Assembly (NCBI RefSeq): GCF_018863395.1
Contig: NZ_JAHKRR010000007.1
Span: forward strand, 142,078 to 206,077
Direction: 5' to 3'
Origin: Sinomicrobium weinanense
GTDB taxonomy: Bacteria; Bacteroidota; Bacteroidia; Flavobacteriales; Flavobacteriaceae
Length of the DNA: 64,000 nucleotides
Shown here one piece after another: positions 36,271 through 44,941 of this stretch. The notes below the pieces were generated by a model, which searched no databases, was not told where the DNA came from, and saw nothing but the letters and a program-made list of their open reading frames with translations. Position 1 is the stretch's first letter, and each line of letters starts with the position of its first letter. The position numbers and the translations under genes are program-made.

Positions 36271-36378
36271 CCCTGGATAAACTAAAGCCGAAGTATAGCT
36301 TCGGAATAAGAAAACAGGAATGAAAAACACTGATTTCTTGAAAAAAATGCTTATTTTTAAGCAGCTAAAAAACAGATA

Positions 36379-36870
36379 ATGAAGACCCTTGGTGACCAAA
36401 TTGCCCTTGACCCGCAATTTGCGGTGGAATTACCCAAAAACAAGAACTCTGTTTTATCTACACTCCTGCGAGTTAACAATCCCAGCTACAAGATCACCCG
36501 TGTGGATGACCGTATCTTTATCGCCATGTCTGAAAAAAAAGAAGAATGGTGGTCGCCGCAACTTCAGTTGGAGGTCAACCGGATCGATGAGTCCAGGAGT
36601 ATGCTTTCCGGATGGGTGGCTCCCAGGTCATTGCTCTGGAATACCCTGCTCGGCCTGCAACTGCTGGCAGGGTTCACCTTCATGGGCTGTGCGATCTGGG
36701 TTTATTTGAACTGGACAGCCGGGACGGTCATTCTTCCGCTGGTACTGGCCATTTTAATGGTACCTGCCTGGATTACGCTCTATTTTGTCCGCAGATCGGG
36801 AAAGTCAAAAGGAAGGCCTTTTATTTACGGGTTTTACGAGTTTCTGAACAACCGGGCATTGCTGAACTGA
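36379..36870 (+). CDS. Uncharacterised protein with two transmembrane helices
   Basis: A 163-residue protein. Residues 1-80 form a soluble segment (ITRVDDRIFIAMSEKKEEWWSPQLQLEV); two hydrophobic helices follow (LLWNTLLGLQLLAGFTFMG and VILPLVLAILMVPAWITLYFV), then a short basic tail ending in FIYGFYEFLNNRALLN. I do not recognise the family. It is the only plus-strand gene between the divergently oriented der and era, and such genes with similar placement occur in flavobacteria (recollection, not checked). Codon usage looks like its neighbours. The start at 36379 is the first ATG after a CAG-rich, A-rich leader. Confidence 0.7.
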   Translation: MKTLGDQIALDPQFAVELPKNKNSVLSTLLRVNNPSYKITRVDDRIFIAMSEKKEEWWSPQLQLEVNRIDESRSMLSGWVAPRSLLWNTLLGLQLLAGFTFMGCAIWVYLNWTAGTVILPLVLAILMVPAWITLYFVRRSGKSKGRPFIYGFYEFLNNRALLN

Positions 36871-37108
36871 CACTCCTTCTAAAAATAGGAACGACTTATT
36901 AAAAGTATATTCCCTTATAGATTTTTCAAGACTTTTTATTTAAAATGACTTGAATTCAGATCATTTTCATGGAAAATTTGATTTCATTTCAAAACAATTT
37001 ACTCCATCAAATCCAGAATATCTCAAATGCTTATCTTGCAATAGACGACACGGAGACCGGAATCGGCAATAAAATCCCACTCTGGCTTTTCGGTTTCTTA
37101 TATTAACC

Positions 37109-37996
37109 CTACCTCCGGTTATATCCAAACCGCCGCAACTGCCTGTCGTTGCTCCTCCAGTCTTTGTTGACCTTTACGAAGAGTTCCAGGTGTACCTGCT
37201 TGCCAAAAAAGGCTTCGAGGTCCTTGCGCGCTTCCATACCCACCTTTTTCAATGCCGCTCCCTTATGGCCGATAATGATCCCTTTCTGGGATTCCCTTTC
37301 TACCATGATCACAGAGCGGATCCTGATGATCTTCTCTTCTTCCAGGAACTCTTCGGTCTCTACCTCTACCGAATAGGGGATCTCCTTTTTATAGAACAAC
37401 AATATTTTTTCACGGATAGCCTCATTGACAAAGAAGCGTTCGGGCTTATCGGTGATCATGTCCTTGGGATAGAAGGGCGGGGATTCGGGAAGCAGTTCCA
37501 GGATACGGTGAAATACTTCCGGGACATTAAAATTTTTGAGGGCAGAAACAGGAAATATCTCGGCATTGGGGAGTTTTTCCTTCCACATCCCTACCTGGGC
37601 TTCGAGCTCTTCCTGGGAAGAAGTGTCTATTTTGTTCAGCAACAGTAATACAGGGATCTCTGTCTTCCTGAGCTTGGTAAAGAAAGCCTCGTCCTTAAGC
37701 CCTTTTTCCCCGATCTCCACCATATACACCAGCACATCAGCATCCTCAAAAGCCGATTTTACAAAGTCCATCATGGACTCCTGTAATTTATAGGCCGGTT
37801 TTATAACACCCGGAGTGTCTGAAAAAACCACCTGGAAATCCTCACCGTTCACGATGCCGAATATCCTGTGGCGTGTGGTCTGGGCCTTGGAAGTGATAAT
37901 AGACAGCTTCTCCCCTACCAGGGCATTCATCAGGGTAGATTTCCCTACATTGGGATTTCCTATGATATTTACAAAACCTGCTTTGTGTTCGGACAT
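37109..37996 (-). CDS. era: GTPase Era, ribosome assembly
   Basis: A 295-residue protein with a single G domain (GNPNVGKST, DTPGVIKP, NKIDTSSQEE) and a C-terminal KH domain (VEREsqKGIIIGHKGAALKKVG). This is the normal Era plan, and the length is typical. Era binds the 3' end of 16S rRNA in 30S maturation. It starts about 30 bp from a MITE-like element that separates it from the next gene. Confidence 0.97.
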   Translation of the reverse strand: MSEHKAGFVNIIGNPNVGKSTLMNALVGEKLSIITSKAQTTRHRIFGIVNGEDFQVVFSDTPGVIKPAYKLQESMMDFVKSAFEDADVLVYMVEIGEKGLKDEAFFTKLRKTEIPVLLLLNKIDTSSQEELEAQVGMWKEKLPNAEIFPVSALKNFNVPEVFHRILELLPESPPFYPKDMITDKPERFFVNEAIREKILLFYKKEIPYSVEVETEEFLEEEKIIRIRSVIMVERESQKGIIIGHKGAALKKVGMEARKDLEAFFGKQVHLELFVKVNKDWRSNDRQLRRFGYNRR

Positions 37997-38023
37997 GAAT
38001 AGAGTTTAAGGTTCAAAGTTTCT

Positions 38024-38152
38024 CCCCCTCTGCCTTCGGCATCTCCCCCAAAGGAGGAGAGTTTTATATTTTCTATACCAGGAGAAAGCTAATAATAATG
38101 TTTAAAAGACAACTTTCTCCCCCCTCGGGGGAGATGCCGAAGGCAGAGGGGG
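38024..38152. mobile_element. MITE-like element, copy 2
   Basis: A 129-bp copy of the element at 34522-34655 with 25-bp perfect terminal inverted repeats (38024-38048 against 38128-38152). The interior is nearly identical, with few substitutions. It lies between era and a metalloprotease gene whose stop codon (38154-38156) directly abuts its right end. No reading frame inside. Confidence 0.82.
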
Positions 38153-38153
38153 G

Positions 38154-38948
38154 CTATTTCCCACCATTGGCCTGCAGGTCTGCTATGCACAAGGGGTCGA
38201 GTTCGGGGATGCTTCCTCCGGAGATCACATTGGAGAGGTCCCCTCCCGATTCGGCCAGGTAATACATGAGGCAGTCTTCTACATCACAGTGGTGACCGTG
38301 ATCTTCATCCTGGTGGTCTGAAGTCAGATCAGTTCCAAAATTCACCAATCCCAGGAGATGGCCGAATTCGTGTTGCATTACCGTGCTTTCAAGAACAGTC
38401 CGGCTCGGTGTCCCTGTCCGGGCGGCAATGTCCTGGATTGTAGATTCGTAAATGACGAAAGAAGTATTCCAGTAAGCTGCGCCCAATACCACCTTATTCC
38501 CTTCGTCCTGGTCCGATTTCTGGTCGGCAAAAAAGACAAATACGGCGATCTCATCTTCATAGTTATAGTTAGCACGTAACTCCCTTTCTATTTCAGCCAC
38601 CCTTTCAACACTATAAACCGTATCTCCGGGAGATTCTATCGCGGTCATTTCCACATCAATACCATCCGGTTTGTGCATGCGTTCACCGAGAAAATCTTTC
38701 AGGTTCTCCACAGAAGCAGCATTTGGTTCATATCCCTGTACATATAAGATTTCAAGAACGATCCTGGAATATTTTTCGTCCGAAAGCAGGTCTCTTGCCG
38801 AGCTCCCGGTTGTCTGACGGTTAAGGGTTTCGTCTATTTCCGGGGGGGTTATCCCTCCGTTACCATTATCATCACTCGAGCAGCTTACAACACCGGTAGA
38901 AACGGTTACCACCAATAACAGCAGCCACAATATCTTTTTTGCCGTCAT
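38154..38948 (-). CDS. Lipoprotein zinc metalloprotease (HEFGH motif)
   Basis: A 264-residue lipoprotein with a signal peptide (MTAKKILWLLLLVVTVSTG then VVSC) and the metal-binding motif MQHEFGHLLGLVN, an HExxH with Gly and Asn in the positions of metzincin-like secreted proteases, plus further His/Asp residues (DHQDEDHGHHCDVEDCLMYY). The rest of the chain lacks recognisable domains. The start at 38948 is preferred over 39029, which would extend the leader without function. It is likely attached to the outer membrane. It lies beside the MITE and upstream of the SusCD genes, on the opposite strand. Confidence 0.8.
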   Translation of the reverse strand: MTAKKILWLLLLVVTVSTGVVSCSSDDNGNGGITPPEIDETLNRQTTGSSARDLLSDEKYSRIVLEILYVQGYEPNAASVENLKDFLGERMHKPDGIDVEMTAIESPGDTVYSVERVAEIERELRANYNYEDEIAVFVFFADQKSDQDEGNKVVLGAAYWNTSFVIYESTIQDIAARTGTPSRTVLESTVMQHEFGHLLGLVNFGTDLTSDHQDEDHGHHCDVEDCLMYYLAESGGDLSNVISGGSIPELDPLCIADLQANGGK

Positions 38949-39061
38949 ATCAACACTTTTGTTAAGCCCGTAAAGATGCAAAAGAATTGTTAAAAAAGCA
39001 ATATAAAAAAATTGCAATGCCTGTAACACAGCTTTTCAACTCTTCACTTGCCCATATTACT

Positions 39062-39129
39062 CCTTCAGCTTTTCAGAATTGTCATTGGTCGATTTTAATT
39101 GCCAACATTTAACTTTTTTATAACATTTA
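39062..39129 (+). promoter_or_regulatory. Conserved upstream module, copy 1 (before susC)
   Basis: Block 1 (39062-39092, ending TCATTGGTCGA) and block 2 (ATAACATTTA, 39120-39129) are matched by the gap before the GH3 gene: 27 of 31 bases in block 1, all ten in block 2, and the same 28-bp offset from the end of block 1 to the start of block 2. This looks like a shared operator or promoter. The gap (38949-39217) contains little else. Confidence 0.65.
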
Positions 39130-39217
39130 CATCAGAATTGAAAACGTTTTAGCCTGTTTTTCAGCACCTATATGTTTTCGTTCACGTAAAAAACTTAATT
39201 CTAAATTAACTAACTCA

Positions 39218-42200
39218 ATGAAAGCTATGATGTGTAAGCGAAAGACCATTTACGTACTTTCCGCATTTTTCTTTTATTGCCAGTTTATGCTGGCACAGCA
39301 AAAGACGGTTACAGGAGTTGTGACCGATGCCGACGACGGTATGCCTCTACCCGGGGTAAACATTGTAATAAAAGGCACCACTAAAGGTGTTTCTTCTGAT
39401 TTCGACGGAAATTATTCCATAGAGGCCCCTGAAGATGCCGTCCTGGTATTTTCCAATCTGGGGTATGCCTCCCGGGAAGTACCGGTAGCCGGGCAATCAA
39501 CCATCACCATCACGCTCTCCGCAGACGCCCAGGAGCTCGAAGGTGTTGTAGTCACCGCTCTCGGGATTAAAAGGGAGACCAAAAGGCTCGGTTATGCCAT
39601 GACAGAAGTAAAAGGAGATGAGTTGGCTAAAACCAACACCGTAAACCCGGTTCAGGCTTTACAAGGAAAAGCTCCGGGTGTAAGTATAGGCTCCTCAGAC
39701 GGAGGGCTTTTCGGGAATTCCAAGATACAGATCAGGGGAGTTTCCGCGCTGAATTCCAACAACAATCAGCCCATATTTGTTGTGGACGGAGTTATCCTGG
39801 ACAACAATGTTTCCGATTCCAGTGCAGACTGGGAGGGTAATCCTAATGACTACGGCAATATGTTAAAAAACCTCAATCCGGACGACTATGAGAGTATTTC
39901 TATTCTTAAAGGAGCCGCAGCTACTGCTCTTTACGGTTCCAGAGGTCTAAACGGTGTGGTCCTTATAAAGACAAAAGACGGTTCGGGCACAAGAGGCCTG
40001 GGTGTTTCTGTAAAGCAATCCGTTGGGATAGACCACGTATATCGCCAACCCGATATACAATATGAATATGGGGTCGGTACAAGAGCCGGGGCAGTAAGCT
40101 ATGGAGAAAGGGATGCAAATGGAAATTATTACCGTTTCTCCAACAATCAGTTCTATACGAATGATGATGGTATTCCCACACTCATTGAGCATCCGAGCAG
40201 CCTTGGTTACGGGCCCAAATATGACGGAAGACCTATTATTGGGTATGACGGAGAAATGACCACATACAGCCCGGCAAAGGACAATCTTTTAGACGCCTAT
40301 GACACCGGATGGAACACCAACACTTCCGTCTCTTTAAGCGGAGGCCATGACAAAGGGAACTTCTTTCTTTCCCTTTCCCACAACGACAGGTCGGGTACAT
40401 TACCCAACAACAGTTTTAAAAGAGATGCATTACTGTTTTCCGGTGCCTATCAACTTGCGGACTGGTTAAGGGCCGATGCCTCAATTTCCTATACCACCTC
40501 CAAATCCAAAAATGCGAGAAACGACCTTTCACAATTCTTCATCAACGGTACCTATGCAAATGGATACAATCCTTCGAAATACAGGCAGCGACAGTTTTGG
40601 CAGGCCTCTCACGGAGGGATCCCCAATTCAGATTACAGCGATAAATATGCCTACGTTCCCGGAAAATCCATCTGGTTCGAATACAGTATGAACAATGCCG
40701 GTTCCGAAGAACAAGTTACCCGCCCCATCGTACGATTAACCGCAGACGTTGCAGAGTGGCTATCCATTACTGCAGAAGGAAATATGAATTATTACACCAC
40801 TAAATACGAAAGAAAAGATTGGGGAAGCGGTTTTTTGAATGACGGTGGAGAATACCAGATGAGGCATAATACCGATAAGAGCTACACTGGAAAACTTACT
40901 GCGAACTTCCAAAAAGACCTTACTCCTGATATTACCGCCCAGCTTCTTGTCGGAGGTGAGCTATGGAAACAGGAAAAATCGGAAACCGACGTAAGGACAG
41001 ACGGTGGCCTGATCGTCCCCGGACAGTTTTTCCTGGAAAATTCTAAAAGAAACCTTATTTCTTCGGGAAAGGTCTACGGCACCAAGCAGATAAGCTCTCT
41101 GTACTTCCTGTCCAGTTTCGGATATAAAGACCAGGTCTTCCTGGACATTACAGGGAGGAACGACTGGTCATCTTCGCTGGTATACACCAATGGAGAAGGC
41201 AATTATTCTTACTTCTACCCTTCCGTAAGCAGCTCCTGGCTGTTTACCCAAACATTTAATACTCCAGACTGGTTTACCTTTGGAAAACTTCGGGCATCCT
41301 GGGCTCAGGTAGGTAGCGATACAGACCCTTATGCCATTAACAAGGGATATGGGATCGGAAGGTACCAGATGGACGGGGACAAGTTTATATACACCAATGA
41401 TATCACCACTACCCTGGTAGACAAAAACATAAAACCGGAAAGAAAAAACTCCTATGAAATAGGTATGGACATTCGTTTTTTCAACAATCGCCTCGGGGTG
41501 GATTTTGCTTATTACAACGAGATCATTAAAAATCAGATCGGCGAAATTCCTTTCCCGCAGGAATCCGGGTATAACAATTACTTTACCAATATTGGTACAT
41601 TGAGTAATTACGGGGTGGAACTGAGTGTAACGGGAACCCCGGTTAAAACCAAAAACTTTACCTGGAACACCACCTTCAATTACTGGAAAAACACCACAAA
41701 GATCAAAGACCTGCACGAAGATTACGGGGAATATAAAGCATTAGGCGGAGATGTTGCCTATGGTAATTTCCGGATTGGCTCGGTAGCCTTTAAAGGTGGA
41801 GAATACGGAGTATTGATGTCTGACAGTAGCCCTAAAAAATGGCAATCAGACAACCCGGATGATCCGAGAAACGGCATGAATGTTCTGAAATGGGTAGACT
41901 CCGACCGGGGAGCCTTTTACGAAAGAAGCTATGAGCCCGAAAGAGTAGGTAAAGTGCAACCCGATTTTGAAGGCTCCTTAAACAACTCCTTTACGTATAA
42001 AGGGATTTCCCTTTCTGTGTTGTTAGATGCCCGTTTTGGAGGGCACATTGCTTCTTATTCCAACCGTTACGGAACCTCTTATGGTTGGCTGGAAACCTCT
42101 TTAAGAGGAAGAAGCCCCGAACATGGGGGAATGACCTGGACATCGCAATATTCGGATTCTCAGGGACAACAATTTAACGATGGTGTTATCCCGAACGGGG

Positions 42201-42625
42201 TTTTTGCAGAAGGCCAGACCGTAACAGCGCCTAACGGATCTACCGTAGATGTAGGAGGTCTGACCTATCAGGAAGCTATGGACAATGGCTATGTAGAACC
42301 CACACATGCCAGTTACTTTAACTACTATACAAATTCCTGGAGCGATGGGGTTGTAAATGACGATTGGTTTAGCGAAGTAAAATACATAGCACTGAGAAAT
42401 ATATCCCTCGGATATAACTTCCCGAAATCAGTCTCTGACAAACTCGGGGCGAAAAACTTTTATGTGTCCTTCAATGCCAGGAACCTTGGATATTTATACA
42501 ATTCCCTGCCCAACAATCTGAATCCCGAGAGTTTCAGGGGCACCAGCAGTAGCGACTCGTTTAGGGAACGAGGCTTTATCCCTTATACGGCGTCTTATAC
42601 TATGACCATAGCTATTGATTTTTAA
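39218..42625 (+). CDS. SusC/RagA-type TonB-dependent transporter
   Basis: A 1,135-residue protein. A signal peptide (VLSAFFFYCQFMLAQ) leads straight into the carboxypeptidase-regulatory-like domain (VTGVVTDADDGMPLPGVNI), then the plug with ALYGSRGLNGVVLIKT and a large barrel ending in TMTIAIDF. It lacks the STN domain of the transporter at 28742, so signal transfer through FecR is unlikely. With the SusD gene 18 bp downstream it forms the uptake pair of the fucosidase locus. An upstream motif at 39062-39129 is shared with the GH3 gene. Confidence 0.95.
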   Translation: MKAMMCKRKTIYVLSAFFFYCQFMLAQQKTVTGVVTDADDGMPLPGVNIVIKGTTKGVSSDFDGNYSIEAPEDAVLVFSNLGYASREVPVAGQSTITITLSADAQELEGVVVTALGIKRETKRLGYAMTEVKGDELAKTNTVNPVQALQGKAPGVSIGSSDGGLFGNSKIQIRGVSALNSNNNQPIFVVDGVILDNNVSDSSADWEGNPNDYGNMLKNLNPDDYESISILKGAAATALYGSRGLNGVVLIKTKDGSGTRGLGVSVKQSVGIDHVYRQPDIQYEYGVGTRAGAVSYGERDANGNYYRFSNNQFYTNDDGIPTLIEHPSSLGYGPKYDGRPIIGYDGEMTTYSPAKDNLLDAYDTGWNTNTSVSLSGGHDKGNFFLSLSHNDRSGTLPNNSFKRDALLFSGAYQLADWLRADASISYTTSKSKNARNDLSQFFINGTYANGYNPSKYRQRQFWQASHGGIPNSDYSDKYAYVPGKSIWFEYSMNNAGSEEQVTRPIVRLTADVAEWLSITAEGNMNYYTTKYERKDWGSGFLNDGGEYQMRHNTDKSYTGKLTANFQKDLTPDITAQLLVGGELWKQEKSETDVRTDGGLIVPGQFFLENSKRNLISSGKVYGTKQISSLYFLSSFGYKDQVFLDITGRNDWSSSLVYTNGEGNYSYFYPSVSSSWLFTQTFNTPDWFTFGKLRASWAQVGSDTDPYAINKGYGIGRYQMDGDKFIYTNDITTTLVDKNIKPERKNSYEIGMDIRFFNNRLGVDFAYYNEIIKNQIGEIPFPQESGYNNYFTNIGTLSNYGVELSVTGTPVKTKNFTWNTTFNYWKNTTKIKDLHEDYGEYKALGGDVAYGNFRIGSVAFKGGEYGVLMSDSSPKKWQSDNPDDPRNGMNVLKWVDSDRGAFYERSYEPERVGKVQPDFEGSLNNSFTYKGISLSVLLDARFGGHIASYSNRYGTSYGWLETSLRGRSPEHGGMTWTSQYSDSQGQQFNDGVIPNGVFAEGQTVTAPNGSTVDVGGLTYQEAMDNGYVEPTHASYFNYYTNSWSDGVVNDDWFSEVKYIALRNISLGYNFPKSVSDKLGAKNFYVSFNARNLGYLYNSLPNNLNPESFRGTSSSDSFRERGFIPYTASYTMTIAIDF

Positions 42626-42643
42626 TCTGAAAAAAGAATAAAA

Positions 42644-44497
42644 ATGAAAAACATATTAAAAAAATCGCTGATCTCGCTCCTCCTCATAGCGACCGGATGT
42701 GCTAAAGACGATTTTGCAGAACAAAATACAGATCCTTCTACCGTAGTAGATCCGGATTTAAGGTTCTCCATCACCAAGTCCATAGAACAAATGTATAACG
42801 ACGATTATACGCTTTGGTTCTACAATAACTTCAGATATACATTCCCCTGGAGCCAGTTAACGACTATTGACCTGGCAAATGAAGAACAGTTCGTAAATAT
42901 GGGTCCCGCGGGAGGACATAACATTTACGCTTCTCTTTTTCCCAACATAAGAGATATCAGAACAAGGATTGATAGCATGGAACAAGAGGACAGGTCTGTT
43001 AGGCGAGCCATGCGGGCCATGACCTTTCCCATACTCATTCAACCTGCAATAACACAGACAGACAACCTGGGGGCCAGGGTATATAGTGAAGCAGCATTGG
43101 CCGGATACACAGACCCGCCTTTGTTAACACCGGTATATGACAATCAGGAAACCTTGTTCAATACCTGGTTGGAAGAGTTAGACGCCGCTATCCCAGAGCT
43201 TATGACCTCCAATCAATACGATATGGGTGATCAGGATATGATCTACGGGGGCAATTATGGAAAATGGGCCAAATTCTGCAACCTTCTCAAGCTGAAAATA
43301 GCGGTTAGGCTAATCAATAAAGATCGCCCCAGGGCATTAAAAATAGCCGAAGAAGTAGCAAACTCCCCGGCAGGATATATGGATAACCTGGAAGATGATT
43401 TTATCTATACAAGAGGTGTTCTGTACTATGGTACCGGTAATGGAACCCAACCGGGTACTGCAGGCAAGAATATTGTGGACTTTATGGTTGCCAATAAGGA
43501 CCCCAGGCTTCGTTTTCTGTTTACCAAAAACGAATTTAACGCAGAAGTAGTGCAGGCATTTATAGATGCTGGAAAAGACCTTCCTCCGTATATCGACCAA
43601 TATGTAAACAGGGATGCTAGCGGAAATTTTTCCAATTGGAAAGCTCCGGGCGAGCCCTGGGTACGCTATTTTGGAGTCCCTCTGTCACCAAATGCTCAAT
43701 ATGATTCTGAATACGATCCTTATTTCAAACAAAGTGAGCTCAACAGGATAAAAATCGGTGATGTAGAAAAATCTTACACCTCCACTTCCAACTATTCGGA
43801 GAGAATAACACGTACACAATTTAATCACACCTACCCCACAAAGCCCGGGGGAAGGGTTATTGAACAAAAAGACAGCTACCCCGGCTTAAATGTTATTCTG
43901 GGATCTTCTGCAGAAACCAATTTATATCTGGCCGAATTCCAATTGTTAGGGGCTAACCTTCCCAGGTCTGCACAGGAATATTTTGACAGAGGAGTGGAAT
44001 TATCTGTAAGGCGATTGGACGCTTTGTCTAAAAACAACGGGATGCCTTATTATGAAAATGACCCCGTATATATCGATCTCAACGAGGCCGAGGCCGCCTC
44101 TACCCGCCTCAAGTTGTCGGAAATAGTAAACCTACTGGAACAACCTGCCTATGACCTTAGCACCGATGGCCTGGAAAAGGTATACATCCAGCAATACATC
44201 AATTTTGCCGGGACTCCGGGAGATTTGTGGACCCTGGTTCGGCGCTCAGGTATCCCAAAAACCGAAAGTGCTTATTTACCCTGGGACCCATTTCTCGCTT
44301 CGGGCACGGAACTGTCTGTTCCCCGTCGTTTTGTATTTGGGACTCCTACAGAGGATAGCAAAAATTATGAAAATCAGGTCAAAGCTGCCGAGGAACAAGG
44401 ATTTACAACAGGAACCAACAATCCATCTACCCTAAATTCAGAAAGGATCTGGTTCGATAAGGAAAATCCAGAATATGGTGCCGGACCAAAACCATAG
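42644..44497 (+). CDS. SusD/RagB family outer-membrane lipoprotein
   Basis: A 617-residue lipoprotein (signal LLLIATGC). SusD features include WARFCNLLKLKIAVRL-type TPR helices (GNYGKWAKFCNLLKLKIAVR), ETNLYLAEFQLLG and a C-terminal YIQQYINFAGTPGDLWTLVRRSG. It is about 100 residues longer than average, with extra loops. It lies 18 bp after susC and precedes a strong terminator. It should bind the glycan imported by SusC, together with the downstream glycoside hydrolases. Confidence 0.93.
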   Translation: MKNILKKSLISLLLIATGCAKDDFAEQNTDPSTVVDPDLRFSITKSIEQMYNDDYTLWFYNNFRYTFPWSQLTTIDLANEEQFVNMGPAGGHNIYASLFPNIRDIRTRIDSMEQEDRSVRRAMRAMTFPILIQPAITQTDNLGARVYSEAALAGYTDPPLLTPVYDNQETLFNTWLEELDAAIPELMTSNQYDMGDQDMIYGGNYGKWAKFCNLLKLKIAVRLINKDRPRALKIAEEVANSPAGYMDNLEDDFIYTRGVLYYGTGNGTQPGTAGKNIVDFMVANKDPRLRFLFTKNEFNAEVVQAFIDAGKDLPPYIDQYVNRDASGNFSNWKAPGEPWVRYFGVPLSPNAQYDSEYDPYFKQSELNRIKIGDVEKSYTSTSNYSERITRTQFNHTYPTKPGGRVIEQKDSYPGLNVILGSSAETNLYLAEFQLLGANLPRSAQEYFDRGVELSVRRLDALSKNNGMPYYENDPVYIDLNEAEAASTRLKLSEIVNLLEQPAYDLSTDGLEKVYIQQYINFAGTPGDLWTLVRRSGIPKTESAYLPWDPFLASGTELSVPRRFVFGTPTEDSKNYENQVKAAEEQGFTTGTNNPSTLNSERIWFDKENPEYGAGPKP

Positions 44498-44552
44498 ACA
44501 GAACAACAGACAAAAATTAATCTTTTTTTGAAACTGTCTCTTAAAATTTTTC

Positions 44553-44588
44553 ATCACCGGGGTAAAAAATACACCCCGGTGATTTTTA
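44553..44588 (+). terminator. Rho-independent terminator after susD
   Basis: An 11-bp perfect stem ATCACCGGGGT / ACCCCGGTGAT with a 9-base loop, followed by TTTTTATT. It ends the SusCD transcript about 60 bp after susD. Confidence 0.88.
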
Positions 44589-44760
44589 TTAAAACACATA
44601 TCCTTCGATTTTTTTTAAATTACTTTGCATTTCGCATACTTCTCCTATTCTGGTCTCCGGAAAATTATCAAACAAACTTTTAGATCCGTTTAAAAATCCG
44701 GGGCCTTCCCCGTACACAATCACATAAGAAACTGTACTAACACATTCTTACCTGATACTT

Positions 44761-44828
44761 CCTTCAGCCTTTCTGAGCTGTCATTGGTCGAAAAAATTTC
44801 CTTATGTTCATTTTTACCATAACATTTA
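44761..44828 (+). promoter_or_regulatory. Conserved upstream module, copy 2 (before the GH3 gene)
   Basis: Block 1 (44761-44791) and block 2 (ATAACATTTA, 44819-44828) match copy 1 (39062-39129), with the same spacing. The terminator after susD means the GH3 gene needs its own promoter; this module could provide common control with SusCD. A TAATTTTG element lies just before the start (about 44914). Confidence 0.65.
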
Positions 44829-44941
44829 TAACCTTATTATGGTAAAAGAATTGCCTAATTAACTATCTAAACCGAAAAAGAGGTTGTAATTACTAATACA
44901 GCCTCTTTTCTTACTAATTTTGAAAACCAACCGCCGAAACC

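Noticed and set aside
36181..36417. Minus-strand 78-residue frame
   Set aside because: It is made of repeat sequence and overlaps the start of the plus-strand membrane protein.
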